A DNA stretch of 64,000 nt from Mycobacterium sp. MBM (GCA_021648845.1 JAKJHY010000005.1:186001-250000), one strand, 5' to 3'; positions 17,116 to 26,427 are shown, counted from the first letter of the stretch. Numbers and translations: made by a program. The notes: generated by a model from the letters alone, not told the origin.

Positions 17116-18341
17116 TGCGGTGTCCGTTCAAATACGGCGGCCAGGCCCTGGCCGCCACCGATGCACATGGTTTCCAGCCCGTACCGGGCGTCACGCAGCT
17201 CGAGTTCGCGCGCGAGAGTAGCAAGCATCCGCCCCCCAGTGGCGCCGACCGGATGCCCGAGTGAGATGCCCGATCCACGCAAATTGGTGCGCTCCAGATC
17301 TGCGTCGGTGAACTGCCATTCGCGCATGCATGCCAGGGCCTGCGCGGCGAACGCCTCGTTGAGTTCGATGAGGTCGATTTGGGAGAGGTCCAGACCAGCG
17401 ACGTTCAGCGCCTGTGCGGTAGCAGGCACCGGGCCGATCCCCATGATGCTGGGCGCCACCCCGGCCACGCCCCAGGACACCATCCGGACAAGGGGTTTGA
17501 GCCCGAGTTCGTCGGCCCGCTGCGGGGTGGTGACGATGCACATGGACGCCGCGTCATTCTGGCCGCTGGAGTTCCCGGCGGTGACGGTCGCCTCGGGGTC
17601 GCTCTTACCCAGCACCGGACGCAGCTTGCTGAGTGCCTCCACAGTGGTGTCGGCGCGGGGGTGCTCGTCGACGGAGATGACCTCCTCACCGGATCGCGAG
17701 CTGATCGTGACCGGGATGATCTCGTCGGCCAGCACACCACTGCGCTGGGCGGCGACGGCCTTCTGATGCGAGCGCACCGCGAGCTCGTCCTGTTCGGCAC
17801 GCGAAATCCCATACGTGCGGCGCAGATTCTCGGCTGTCTCCAGCATGCCGCCGGGTACCGGGTAGTGCTTGCCTCCGGCCGTGGTGCGGCCTCGAGACAG
17901 CCCGTCGTGCACCGTGATACCGCCGCGGGAGCCTCCCCAGCGCATATCGGTGGAATGGAACGCCACGTTGCTCATCGACTCAGCACCGCCGGCGACCACG
18001 AGATCATTGTTGCCGCTGGATACCTGTAGGCACGCCTGGATGACAGCCTGCAAGCCGGAGCCGCAGCGCCGGTCGAGTTGCATGCCGGGCACCGTGACCG
18101 GCAGTCCCGCGTCCAAGGCCACCACCCGCCCGATCGCCGGGGCCTCACTGGAGGGATAACAGTGCCCCAGGATGACGTCCTGCACGGCATCGGCGGGAAT
18201 TCCGGTGCGTTCCAACAGGCCCTGTAACGCCGCGACACCCAACTCGACGGCGGTCAGAGACTTGAACATGCCACCGTAGCGGCCGATCGGGGTGCGCACG
18301 GGTTCGCAGATGACGACCTCGTTCTCAGACAGAGCCGACAT
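17112..18341 (-). CDS. Thiolase (acetyl-CoA acyltransferase)
   Basis: This is a 409-residue thiolase of the classical degradative type. Nucleophile Cys93 is in LDRRCGSGLQ, the NEAFAAQ motif and GHPVGATGGR supply the remaining loop residues, and MCIGGGQGLA carries the acid/base Cys. It starts 1 nt after the SDR stop and overlaps the dehydrogenase by 4 nt. With these neighbours it can complete a beta-oxidation round (FadE, SDR as 3-hydroxyacyl-CoA dehydrogenase, thiolase); a hydratase such as the MaoC protein at 20369 would fill the missing step. Confidence 0.93.
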   Translation of the reverse strand: MSALSENEVVICEPVRTPIGRYGGMFKSLTAVELGVAALQGLLERTGIPADAVQDVILGHCYPSSEAPAIGRVVALDAGLPVTVPGMQLDRRCGSGLQAVIQACLQVSSGNNDLVVAGGAESMSNVAFHSTDMRWGGSRGGITVHDGLSRGRTTAGGKHYPVPGGMLETAENLRRTYGISRAEQDELAVRSHQKAVAAQRSGVLADEIIPVTISSRSGEEVISVDEHPRADTTVEALSKLRPVLGKSDPEATVTAGNSSGQNDAASMCIVTTPQRADELGLKPLVRMVSWGVAGVAPSIMGIGPVPATAQALNVAGLDLSQIDLIELNEAFAAQALACMREWQFTDADLERTNLRGSGISLGHPVGATGGRMLATLARELELRDARYGLETMCIGGGQGLAAVFERTPQ

Positions 18342-18342
18342 G

Positions 18343-19083
18343 TCAGATATGCCGCCCGCCGGTCACTTCGAGCACTGTGCCGGTCATGTACGAGGACAGA
18401 TCGGATGCCAGGAACAGAGCGACGGCGGCGACCTCGCTGGGCTCCCCGGCGCGTGCCATCGGGATCTCGGCCAGCTTCTGATCCCAGATGCGTTGCGGCA
18501 TTGCCTCGGTCATCGCCGAGCGGATCAGGCCTGGCTGAATGGCGTTGACTCGGACGCCCAGATGGGCGACCTCCTTGGCGGCGGCCTTGGTGAGGCCGAC
18601 GATGCCGGCCTTGGCCGCCGAGTAGTTGGTCTGACCGATCAGACCGACCTTGCCCGAGATGGACGAGATATTGACGATGGCACCGCTTTTCGCCTCCCGC
18701 ATGATGTTTGCCGCCAGCCTGGTGCCATTCCACGAGCCCTTCAGATGCACCGAGATCACCTGGTCGAACTGCTCCTCGGTCATCTTGCGCATGGTCGCGT
18801 CACGGGTGATACCCGCATTGTTCACCATGACGTCCAAGCCGCCGAAGGTGTCCACGGCAGCGCCGAGCAGAGCTTGCACCTGGGCGGCGTCGGTGACATC
18901 ACAGCTGACGGCCTTGGCCACCGCCGAGCCACCCAATGCGGTGACCGCGGCGTCCGTGGCCTCAGGATTCAGGTCACCCAGCACCACCCTTGCCCCCTCG
19001 GCGACAAACCTCTCGGCGATTGCGAATCCGATTCCCTGCGCACCGCCGGTGATCACCGCGGTGCGTCCGTCCAGCAGAGCCAT
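18343..19083 (-). CDS. Short-chain dehydrogenase/reductase (FabG-like)
   Basis: This is a 246-residue classical SDR. The cofactor motif is TGGAQGIG near the N-terminus, followed by NNAG, the catalytic Ser in [15 protein letters not shown] with Tyr and Lys, and a C-terminal [10 protein letters not shown]. The Asp in VVLGDLNP after the second strand suggests NAD(H) preference. ATG 19083 has GGAAGGAAAC upstream; the frame extends to 19149 through the promoter palindrome and that part is discounted. It is first in its operon and probably acts as a 3-hydroxyacyl-CoA dehydrogenase. Confidence 0.9.
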   Translation of the reverse strand: MALLDGRTAVITGGAQGIGFAIAERFVAEGARVVLGDLNPEATDAAVTALGGSAVAKAVSCDVTDAAQVQALLGAAVDTFGGLDVMVNNAGITRDATMRKMTEEQFDQVISVHLKGSWNGTRLAANIMREAKSGAIVNISSISGKVGLIGQTNYSAAKAGIVGLTKAAAKEVAHLGVRVNAIQPGLIRSAMTEAMPQRIWDQKLAEIPMARAGEPSEVAAVALFLASDLSSYMTGTVLEVTGGRHI

Positions 19084-19120
19084 GGCAGCCCGTTTCCTTC
19101 CTGAAGCCCGATCTGTCACG

Positions 19121-19145
19121 TACATAAAATATGATATTTCTTGTA
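19121..19145. promoter_or_regulatory. 25-bp inverted repeat between divergent operons
   Basis: Arms TACATAAAATAT (19121-19132) and ATATTTCTTGTA (19134-19145) match at 10 of 12 pairs around a single central G. The element is strikingly AT-rich for this genome. It lies 38 bp from the SDR start and 46 bp from the FadE start at 19191, so one bound dimer could control both. The GntR protein at 15219-15938 is the candidate regulator. Confidence 0.6.
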
Positions 19146-19190
19146 TCAAACCACCTCCGGGGTGATCGCACTAATTCAGGAGAGCCGCCA

Positions 19191-20372
19191 ATGGCCGACA
19201 ACGCCGCCGTGGTATCGGACACCGACTTCGCCGATATCCACGCCGCCACCCGCCAGTTCATCCGCAACCAGGTGGTACCGCGCGAATCGGAGATCATGGC
19301 CGCGGACCGAGTCCCTGACGACATCCGTGAGCAGGCCAAGAGCATGGGCCTGTTCGGTTACGCGATCCCACAGGAATGGGGTGGGCTCGGACTCAACCTG
19401 GCTCAGGACGTCGAACTTGCCATGGAGTTCGGCTATACCAGCCTGGCACTGCGTTCGATGTTCGGCACCAACAACGGCATCGCCGGTCAGGTGCTCGTCG
19501 GCTTCGGCACCGACGAACAGAAGTCGCGCTGGCTGGAGGGCATCGCCTCCGGCGACGTCGTGGCCTCTTTTGCCCTCACCGAACCGGGCGCGGGCTCCAA
19601 CCCGGCCGGACTGCGGACCAAGGCCGTTCGAGACGGTGATCACTGGGTGATCACCGGGCGCAAGCAATACATCACCAATGCCCCGACCGCCGACCTGTTC
19701 ATCGCTTTTGCGCGCACCCGCCCGGCCGATGCCGCCGGTCCCGGTATCGCGGTCTTTCTGGTACCCGCTGATGCGCCGGGCATCGAGGTCGGGGCCAAGG
19801 ACGCCAAGATGGGCCAGGAAGGTGCCTGGACGTCCGATGTGAGCTTCGACGAGGTGCGGGTAGGCCAGGACGCGCTGATCGGCGGTAGCGAAGACATCGG
19901 CTACCGGGCCGCCATGACGTCCCTCGCCCGGGGGCGGGTGCACATCGCCGCGCTGGCGGTCGGCAGCGCGCAGCGCGCTCTCGACGAATCGGTGTCCTAC
20001 GCCGCCACCGCAACCCAGGGCGGCACACCGATCGGCAGTTTCCAATTGGTCCAGGCGATGCTGGCCGATCAGCAGACCGGCGTGATGGCCGGCCGCGCAT
20101 TGGTACGCGAGGCCGCCCGATTGTGGGTCACCGGCGAGGACCGGCGTATCGCGCCGTCATCGGCGAAACTGTTCTGCACCGAGATGGCAGGTAATGTCGC
20201 CGATCTCGCCGTCCAGATTCACGGTGGCAGTGGCTACATGCGCGAGGTGCCGGTCGAACGCATCTACCGCGAAGTGCGTCTGCTACGCCTCTACGAAGGC
20301 ACCAGCGAAATCCAGCGCCTGATCATCGGTGGCGGGCTGGTGAAATCGGCCCAGCGCAAGGCCTCGACCTAA
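19191..20372 (+). CDS. Acyl-CoA dehydrogenase
   Basis: This is a 393-residue FAD-dependent dehydrogenase. ATG 19191 has CAGGAGAG 7 nt upstream. Motifs are FALTEPGAGSNPA, IHGGSGYMREVPVERIYR and the catalytic Glu in LYEGTSEIQRL. It is divergent from the SDR operon across the 19121-19145 repeat and is likely co-regulated with it. Its stop codon overlaps the convergent MaoC stop. Confidence 0.93.
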   Translation: MADNAAVVSDTDFADIHAATRQFIRNQVVPRESEIMAADRVPDDIREQAKSMGLFGYAIPQEWGGLGLNLAQDVELAMEFGYTSLALRSMFGTNNGIAGQVLVGFGTDEQKSRWLEGIASGDVVASFALTEPGAGSNPAGLRTKAVRDGDHWVITGRKQYITNAPTADLFIAFARTRPADAAGPGIAVFLVPADAPGIEVGAKDAKMGQEGAWTSDVSFDEVRVGQDALIGGSEDIGYRAAMTSLARGRVHIAALAVGSAQRALDESVSYAATATQGGTPIGSFQLVQAMLADQQTGVMAGRALVREAARLWVTGEDRRIAPSSAKLFCTEMAGNVADLAVQIHGGSGYMREVPVERIYREVRLLRLYEGTSEIQRLIIGGGLVKSAQRKAST

Positions 20373-20821
20373 GCGATATAGCGCACAATCGACTCTGCCA
20401 CCGCGGCAGGCTTTTCCGACCCTTCAATCTCGACGGTGATGGTGACCGTCGACTGAGCGGCACCGTTCAGCGGCTTCACATCGGTGACCACCGCGCGGGC
20501 ACGCACGTTGGACCCCACCTTTACCGGGGTGATGAAGCGAACCTTGTTGTACCCGTAGTTGACCGCCAGCGAGATGCCGTCCACGCGATACAACTGGTGG
20601 CTGAAGTGCGGCAGCAACGAGAGGGTCAGCAGCCCGTGGGCGATGGTGCCACCGAAGGGACCCTGAGCGGCACGCTCGGGATCGACATGGATCCACTGGT
20701 GGTCTTCGGTGGCTTCGGCAAATTTGTTCACCCGGTCCTGGTCGATCTCCAGCCACTCGGTGGGCCCCAACTCGGCGCCCACGGCACCCACCAGCTCATC
20801 CAGGTTCTTGAAAATCTGCAC
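20369..20821 (-). CDS. MaoC-like (hotdog-fold) hydratase
   Basis: This is a 150-residue single hotdog domain. GTG 20821 (VQIFKNLDEL) is fixed by GGAGGAGG 4 nt upstream; longer frames to 20890 lack a signal. The hydratase-2 motif is present: D at DHQWIHVDPERA, then GPFGGTIAHGLLTLSL. It would hydrate 2-enoyl-CoA to the (R)-3-hydroxy product, filling the hydratase step missing from the neighbouring SDR-thiolase-FadE operon. It is convergent with the FadE gene. Confidence 0.88.
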   Translation of the reverse strand: MQIFKNLDELVGAVGAELGPTEWLEIDQDRVNKFAEATEDHQWIHVDPERAAQGPFGGTIAHGLLTLSLLPHFSHQLYRVDGISLAVNYGYNKVRFITPVKVGSNVRARAVVTDVKPLNGAAQSTVTITVEIEGSEKPAAVAESIVRYIA

Positions 20822-21235
20822 CGCGCCTCCTCCGGTCATCGCATCGAATTTCGCCATCCATACATAGCGCGTTCTCGGCGACCGCCGCACACCGGGTCCG
20901 CGATTGCGGGTTCGACATGACCTTGAAAAGGTAGCGAATGGTGGCCGCGCTCCCGCCGGCGTCCGCGAGTTAGAAAACAGAGCGCCTTCTGCAAATCATT
21001 TGCCGCGACTTACGCAGATGATAATTTTTACGAAGTTGTGCGGCATAAATTCGAACGGAAAGTAATTGCCACACCCCCGCTAATGCAGAATTGGCAACTT
21101 TTTGTCAGGCACGGCAGGAAATTGCGACTGGTGAACCGCCTGTATATGGCGATACTTAACTGCACTATTCGAAAATACATCAGGACCGAAACCCCGTGGG
21201 GCGACGATTCTGGCAACTGATCGGTGGGCAAAACA
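20822..21235. other. 414-bp intergenic region with an AT-rich core
   Basis: No convincing gene is seen. From about 20970 to 21190 the base composition is clearly more AT-rich than the surrounding DNA. A 60-codon frame at 21038-21220 has no ribosome binding site and no recognisable protein character. The stretch probably holds the promoter of the acyltransferase-like gene at 21236. Confidence 0.5.
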
Positions 21236-21985
21236 ATGAGCGTCTCAATCGCCGAATCCAACTTTGGCGGACCTGCCGATATTGCATCGGCCCAGTGGTG
21301 GGACAGGGACACCGACTGCACCCTGGTGGTGTCCACTCCCGATGCCGAGCCCGAACTCTGGGACGATTTCATCGAGGGCGCCATGTGCAGTTACCGCAAA
21401 CACGGAGTGGAGCGCGCGATCGATCCGAGCGCACTGGCCGACCCTGCCAGCACCTCCCTGTTCCTGGCCACGATCGACGACGCCGGCCGGGTGGTCGGCG
21501 GAGTTCGCGCCCAGGGCCCGTACCGGGACGCCGAAGAAAGCCACGCGTTGGTGGAATGGCAGGGGCAGTCCGCACTACCGCAGGTGCGCAAGATGATCGA
21601 CGACCGGATTCCATTCGGGGTGGTCGAAATCAAGACCGCCTGGACCGACGACGGATTCGCGCGCAGCCGTGCACTCACACCCGTGCTGGCACGCATGCCC
21701 TTGCACGCCACGCTTGTCCTGGGCGCCAAGTTCGCGATGGCGACCGCGGCGGCGCACGTGCTGGATCGCTGGCGATCATCAGGTGGCGTGGCCGCCTCCC
21801 GCATTCCGGCCACACCGTATCCCGACGAGCGATACGAAACCAGGATGATGTGGTGGGATCAGGCAACATTCACCAGAACAGCTGAGCCGCAACAGATTAT
21901 CGCGACTCGCGCCGAAGCGCGGGTATTGCTGCCGCTATTCGACGACATCGGGGCACTGAGCGAGACCGTCGATGCCGGGTTGTGA
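21236..21985 (+). CDS. Acyltransferase-like protein (GNAT / N-acyl amino acid synthase-like fold), uncertain
   Basis: This is a 249-residue protein with no confident family. The stretch FLATIDDAGRVVGGVRAQGPYR resembles the central strand and loop of GNAT-fold enzymes of the LuxI/FeeM type, where a strand ending in GGxR binds the acyl donor. RYETRMMWWDQ near the C-terminus is another block worth noting. GTG 21224 is an alternative start. It sits 144 bp upstream of a GAF-GGDEF-EAL gene and behind an AT-rich intergenic region, which hints at a signalling or surface-lipid role. That it makes an N-acyl product is inference only. Confidence 0.5.
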   Translation: MSVSIAESNFGGPADIASAQWWDRDTDCTLVVSTPDAEPELWDDFIEGAMCSYRKHGVERAIDPSALADPASTSLFLATIDDAGRVVGGVRAQGPYRDAEESHALVEWQGQSALPQVRKMIDDRIPFGVVEIKTAWTDDGFARSRALTPVLARMPLHATLVLGAKFAMATAAAHVLDRWRSSGGVAASRIPATPYPDERYETRMMWWDQATFTRTAEPQQIIATRAEARVLLPLFDDIGALSETVDAGL

Positions 21986-22129
21986 GTAGCGGCCCGGTGC
22001 GCGCATCGATTCACCCGACATGACGGCCGGCCGCACCTTCTGCAATAGACTTCCGCAGGTTGCCCGGATGCGTGCCGGCGCCCGCGCGTCGCCGCGGTAT
22101 CCCCGGTGCGGTCATATGGAGAGGTTCAG

Positions 22130-23938
22130 GTGCCCAACAGCCTCGAGCTCGTCGTCACGGCGGTCGCCACGCGCCTGATCGCCGTGGATGCCGCCACCGC
22201 GGGCGGTGTCAGCCAGCAGGTGCTGGGCGAGTTGGCCAGCCATTTCGGTGTCGACTCCGGCTTTCTCCGACACCACGACCATGCCATCCACGCGACCCGG
22301 CTCATCGCTGAGTGGCCGCCGCGCAACCTGCGGCCCGATCCGTCAGAACTTGTCTTTTTCGCCGACGCCGACCCGATCCTCGCGCGCACCGAACACCTCG
22401 CCCAACCCGCGGTTTTCCCCGGCCGTGCCGCCGCGCGACAGCACGGCCCCGCGGGCGTGTCGTCCACCACGACGGCCTGCGTTCCACTGCTGTCCGGCGA
22501 TGTGACGACCGGAGTGATCGGCCTCGTAAAGTCCGGCGAGCGGGATTGGGCCGCCGAGGAGCTCAACGCATTGACGGCCATCGCGACCCTGTTCGCCCAG
22601 GTGCAGGCCAGGGTGTACGCCGAAGAGCGGCTACGCTTCCTGGCCGAGCACGACGACCTCACGGGGCTGCACAACCGTAGGGCCTTGATGGCGCACCTGG
22701 ATGACCGGCTCACACCGGGTCGCCCCGGCCCGGTCACCGCGCTGTTCTTCGATCTCGATCGTTTAAAGGCCATCAACGACTATCTGGGCCACTCCGCGGG
22801 CGACCGTTTCATCAGGGTGCTCGCCGAACGGCTGACGCTCGCATCGGGCCCCGCCTTGATCGCCCGCCTCGGCGGTGACGAGTTCGTGGTGGTCCCCGCC
22901 TCCCCCACCGATCGCGCCGCGGCCGAGGAACTCGCCGGCAGGCTGCAGACCGTGCTGTCCCGGCGGGTGCCGATCGACGGAGAGATGGTCACCCGCACGG
23001 TCAGCATCGGAGTCGCCGTCGGCGTCCCCGGCCAGGACAGCGCCTCGGATCTGCTGCGACACGCAGATCAGGCAGTGCTCACCGCGAAGAACACCGGCGG
23101 AAATCAGGTGACCTTCTACTCGGATGCGATATCGCTGGAAAGCGAGTTCCGCAACGATATCGAGCTGCATCTGCAGAGCGTCATCGAGACCGACGCACTG
23201 TTTCTGCGCTACCTGCCCGAGGTCGATATGCGCACCGGAAAGGTGGTGGCGACCGAAGCACTGGTGCGCTGGCAGCATCCCACCCGCGGGCTGTTGGCCC
23301 CGGACTCATTCATCGGCGTGGCCGAATCCATCAACCTCGCCGGGGAGCTCGGGCGCTGGGTGTTACGCACGGCGTGCGCCGAGTTCGCCCGATGGCGGGC
23401 CGGCGGTCTCGGGCACGACACCATCCTGCGGGTCAATGTGTCGCCGGTGCAGCTGGTTGCCGACGGGTTCGCCGAATCGGTGGCCGACACCTTGAGCGAA
23501 TTCGAGCTGCCTCGTGGGTCGGTCTGCTTGGAGATCACCGAGAGCATCGTGGTGCAGGACATCGACATCACCCGGATCACGCTGGCGAAGCTGCATGAGG
23601 CCGGAGTCCAGGTCGCCATCGACGATTTCGGCACCGGCTACAGCGTGCTGTCGCTGCTGAAATCACTTCCGGTGGACGCACTCAAGATCGACAAGAGCTT
23701 CGTGCGCGATCTCGGCGCCGACGCCGGTGATCTGGCCATCGTCCGTGCGATCATCGCCTTGGCCGAGGCTTTCGGCCTGCAGTTGGTGGCCGAGGGTGTG
23801 GAGACCGAGACCGCCGCAATCACGCTGTTGCGCCACGGCTGCTATCGCGCACAGGGGTTCCTGCTGTCACGCCCGATCGCCGGTGAGCAGATGGAGGCGC
23901 TATTGCGCGACGGGGTGTCGGTGGACTTCTCGAGCTAA
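22130..23938 (+). CDS. GAF-GGDEF-EAL cyclic-di-GMP enzyme (apparently bifunctional)
   Basis: This is a 602-residue protein. GTG 22130 is chosen for GGAGAGG about 6 nt upstream. A GAF-like sensor fills residues 1-160, GGDEF about 170-325 and EAL about 340-590. The synthase signature RLGGDEF (248-252) is intact and no RxxD inhibitory site precedes it. The phosphodiesterase half keeps TEALVRW, NVSP, ITES, DDFGTGYS, KIDKSFV and VAEGVET, so it should both make and hydrolyse cyclic-di-GMP; one deviation is RYLPEVD where most EAL domains have a Gln before the Pro. It matches the layout of mycobacterial DcpA/Rv1354c and is paralogous to 36928-38757. Confidence 0.92.
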   Translation: MPNSLELVVTAVATRLIAVDAATAGGVSQQVLGELASHFGVDSGFLRHHDHAIHATRLIAEWPPRNLRPDPSELVFFADADPILARTEHLAQPAVFPGRAAARQHGPAGVSSTTTACVPLLSGDVTTGVIGLVKSGERDWAAEELNALTAIATLFAQVQARVYAEERLRFLAEHDDLTGLHNRRALMAHLDDRLTPGRPGPVTALFFDLDRLKAINDYLGHSAGDRFIRVLAERLTLASGPALIARLGGDEFVVVPASPTDRAAAEELAGRLQTVLSRRVPIDGEMVTRTVSIGVAVGVPGQDSASDLLRHADQAVLTAKNTGGNQVTFYSDAISLESEFRNDIELHLQSVIETDALFLRYLPEVDMRTGKVVATEALVRWQHPTRGLLAPDSFIGVAESINLAGELGRWVLRTACAEFARWRAGGLGHDTILRVNVSPVQLVADGFAESVADTLSEFELPRGSVCLEITESIVVQDIDITRITLAKLHEAGVQVAIDDFGTGYSVLSLLKSLPVDALKIDKSFVRDLGADAGDLAIVRAIIALAEAFGLQLVAEGVETETAAITLLRHGCYRAQGFLLSRPIAGEQMEALLRDGVSVDFSS

Positions 23939-24020
23939 CCGGCAGGGGGCCACTCGTGAGAGAAGGCCGCGGGCTGCGCACCGACGTCGCGCCCTCGGGT
24001 CGGCGCGAACCGTCCGGTGA

Positions 24021-24818
24021 CTACCCGCCAGGCTCGTGTTCGGCAGGCAGATCTGCCGCGTCGAGCACCTCGACACGGCCGAATCGGCTGGCCGTCAGCC
24101 CGACGAGAGCGAGGCGGCTGTCCGGCCCCAGCAGCCGGCTGTCGGGCGGGCACGGCCGCACCGACGTCACCGCGATTCCGACGCGGGCCCGCACCGCCCA
24201 CTGCCGGTCCGGGCCGTCCAGCACGACACCCACGATGCGGCCCTCTTCGAAAACCAGGCGCTGCAACCGGTGACCGTCGAGCACGTCGATTTCGCGCTCG
24301 GCCACCAGAGTCTGCAGACGGTCGGCGAACGTACTCGCCGCCGGCACACCCGCGGACTCGTCGAGGGTGGCGACCTGAAACGACTCTCCGGACGAGGTAC
24401 GCATTGCGGTGGTGGGCCAATGGTCGACCCGGGTGAACAACAGCCCGTAGGGCGAAGCAGTACAGTCCGCGGCCCACACTCCGAGCCGCGCCCCCACGAA
24501 GGTCGCGATCTGTGCCCGGCGGGATCTGTCGACCTCGATCTCGTGCAGGACGCGACTCGGCACCGTCGTGGGATCCTCGGGCGGCTGCACGGTCGGGAGT
24601 TCTTCGGCGAGTGCGTCGAAGTACGCCATGGTCTCGTCGTCGGAGACCACGGGCAGCCAGCCACGCCGGCCTGCGCCGACCGGTTCGAGGTCAGGCGGCG
24701 TGCCCGCGCCAGGCGTGGCAACGACCACCTCAAGTCCGGCGTCCGCCGCGACGACCGCACATGCCAGCCCGGCCGGCCCGGCCCCCACTGACACCACGTC
24801 GACAATCTCGTCCCACAT
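24021..24818 (-). CDS. Short FAD-binding oxidoreductase-like protein
   Basis: This is a 265-residue protein. The N-terminus VVSVGAGPAGLACAVVAADAG is a classic FAD-binding Rossmann motif as in fumarate reductase/3-ketosteroid dehydrogenase flavoproteins. Those families are around 450-570 residues, and here the usual substrate domain is missing or reduced. Either it is a short specialised lineage or it has lost catalytic function. The frame itself is clean. A perfect 16-bp palindrome (24826-24841) lies just upstream of the ATG. Confidence 0.7.
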   Translation of the reverse strand: MWDEIVDVVSVGAGPAGLACAVVAADAGLEVVVATPGAGTPPDLEPVGAGRRGWLPVVSDDETMAYFDALAEELPTVQPPEDPTTVPSRVLHEIEVDRSRRAQIATFVGARLGVWAADCTASPYGLLFTRVDHWPTTAMRTSSGESFQVATLDESAGVPAASTFADRLQTLVAEREIDVLDGHRLQRLVFEEGRIVGVVLDGPDRQWAVRARVGIAVTSVRPCPPDSRLLGPDSRLALVGLTASRFGRVEVLDAADLPAEHEPGG

Positions 24819-24825
24819 TTGCCGT

Positions 24826-24841
24826 TATCAACCTTTTGATA
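24826..24841. promoter_or_regulatory. Perfect palindrome upstream of FAD protein
   Basis: TATCAACCTTTTGATA has perfect 6-bp arms around CCTT. It ends 8 bp before the start codon at 24818, so a bound protein would cover the promoter or start. The binding factor is unknown. Confidence 0.4.
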
Positions 24842-25141
24842 GCTGTGTCATCCTCGCGGCGCGACTGTGGACCGTCCCCGGTCGCGCCCGTTGGCACCCT
24901 CATTCCGTGGCCACGGGATGCGGCGCGGCATCTCGATGACATGCGACAGCACACGCGGCGATACACCCGGACAGTCAAAGGGGTTTGCCGACGCGAGCGA
25001 CGGCAACAGCTCACCTTATCATCGCAGAAACCGGCCGCGACCTGCGGCGACGGACGGGTGACCGGGAGTGGGCCCACGCCGGGCCGCTGACGGCATCGTT
25101 GGCTGCCCTGCGGAGATTTCACAACCGGCGCTTCGCCTGCT

Positions 25142-25157
25142 ACTTATATATCTAAGT
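25142..25157. promoter_or_regulatory. Near-perfect palindrome upstream of FadE pair
   Basis: ACTTATATATCTAAGT is symmetric at 7 of 8 pairs and lies 28 bp before the ATG at 25186. The TATATAT core could double as a -10 region. There is no adjacent regulator gene, so a distant TetR or GntR protein would have to bind it. Confidence 0.4.
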
Positions 25158-25185
25158 TAGACAGCGCACGGAGAGGCTGGTACCC

Positions 25186-26427
25186 ATGGACCTGACCTGG
25201 TCAGCGGCGGACTCCGCATTTCGCGACGAGGTGCGACAGTTCCTGGCGGACACCCTGACGCCCGATATCCGACGTGCCGGCCGCCTGATGACCAGCGTGT
25301 ACAGCGACCACGAGGCGAGCCTGGCCTGGCAGGCGATTCTGCACGAACGTGGCTGGGCGGCACCCGCATGGCCGGTCGAGTACGGCGGCTGTGATTGGAC
25401 GCTGACCCAGCACTACATCTTCAGCCGGGAGTCGCAACTGGCCGGGGCGCCGACACTGTCGCCGATGGGAATCCGGATGGTCGCGCACGCGATCATCAAG
25501 TTCGGCACGACCGAGCAAAAGGATTTCTACCTGCCCCGCATCCTCACCGGCGAGGTGTTCTTCTGCCAGGGTTACTCGGAGCCCGAGGCGGGTTCGGACC
25601 TGGCCGCGTTGACCATGGCCGCCGTCGACGATCCGGCCGACGGCGACTACCTGCTGTGCACCGGCAGCAAGATCTGGACCACCCACGCCACCGAGGCCAA
25701 CTGGATGTTCGCCTTGGTGCGTACCTCGCGCACCGGCAAGAAGCAGCAGGGAATCACTTTCGTCCTCATCGATCTGGCCACCCCGGGGATCGAGATCAGA
25801 CCGTTGGTCATGACCTCCGGCGAGGAGGTCCAGAGCCAGGTGTTCTTCGACGAGGTGCGAGTGCCCAAGGCCAATGTCCTCGGCGCCATCGATGACGGCT
25901 GGACGGTGGCGAAATACCTGCTCGAATTCGAGCGCGGCGGCGGCGCCACCGCGCCGGGCCTGCAGGTGATGGCCGAGAGCATCGCGGCGGTGGCCGCCGA
26001 GCAGCCCGGGCCCGCCGGCGGCGTGTTGATCGACGATCCGGCGTTCTCCCGCAAGCTGGCCGACGCGCGCATCCGGACCGAAGTGCTGGAGATCCTGGAG
26101 TACCGCGTGCTGGCCGCCCTCGACGGCGGTGGGCACCCGGGCGCCGCGTCATCGATGCTGAAGGTCATCTCCACCGAGCTGAGCCAGACCCTCACCGAAC
26201 TCGCGATGGAGGCGGCCGGACCGCGCGGGCGCGCATATCAACCGCACGCGGCCTGCCCCGGCGGTCCGATCGCCGACTTCGATCCGCCGGCCGACGGATA
26301 CGTCACCGGCGAACCGTGGCAGGCCGTCGCACCGCTGCGCTATTTCAACGACAGGGCGGGCTCGATCTACGCCGGCAGCAACGAGATTCAGCGCAACATC
26401 CTCGCCAAGGCAGAGTTGGGACTCTAA
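25186..26427 (+). CDS. Acyl-CoA dehydrogenase, large-type subunit of a paired FadE
   Basis: This is a 413-residue dehydrogenase resembling PimC/ChsE-type subunits. Motifs are FCQGYSEPEAGSDLAAL and a C-terminal YAGSNEIQRNILAK, where the usual YEGT Glu is absent. A Glu in LLEFERGG, in the helix used by isovaleryl-type enzymes, may serve as base. GGAGAGG precedes the ATG. The partner gene begins on the next base, typical of alpha2-beta2 heterotetrameric dehydrogenases that act on bulky or dicarboxylic CoA esters. Confidence 0.88.
   Translation: MDLTWSAADSAFRDEVRQFLADTLTPDIRRAGRLMTSVYSDHEASLAWQAILHERGWAAPAWPVEYGGCDWTLTQHYIFSRESQLAGAPTLSPMGIRMVAHAIIKFGTTEQKDFYLPRILTGEVFFCQGYSEPEAGSDLAALTMAAVDDPADGDYLLCTGSKIWTTHATEANWMFALVRTSRTGKKQQGITFVLIDLATPGIEIRPLVMTSGEEVQSQVFFDEVRVPKANVLGAIDDGWTVAKYLLEFERGGGATAPGLQVMAESIAAVAAEQPGPAGGVLIDDPAFSRKLADARIRTEVLEILEYRVLAALDGGGHPGAASSMLKVISTELSQTLTELAMEAAGPRGRAYQPHAACPGGPIADFDPPADGYVTGEPWQAVAPLRYFNDRAGSIYAGSNEIQRNILAKAELGL

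Larger units (their letters stand above)
24819..25185. other. 367-bp divergent intergenic region
   Basis: It separates the short FAD protein (leftward) from the FadE pair (rightward). It contains two palindromes described separately (24826-24841 and 25142-25157). Nothing coding is seen between them. Confidence 0.6.

Noticed and set aside
21038..21220. 60-codon frame in the AT-rich gap
   Set aside because: No ribosome binding site, no family resemblance, and overlaps probable promoter DNA.
24021..24818. 3-ketosteroid delta1-dehydrogenase
   Set aside because: The FAD motif fits the superfamily, but the length is about half and no catalytic-domain motif could be found.
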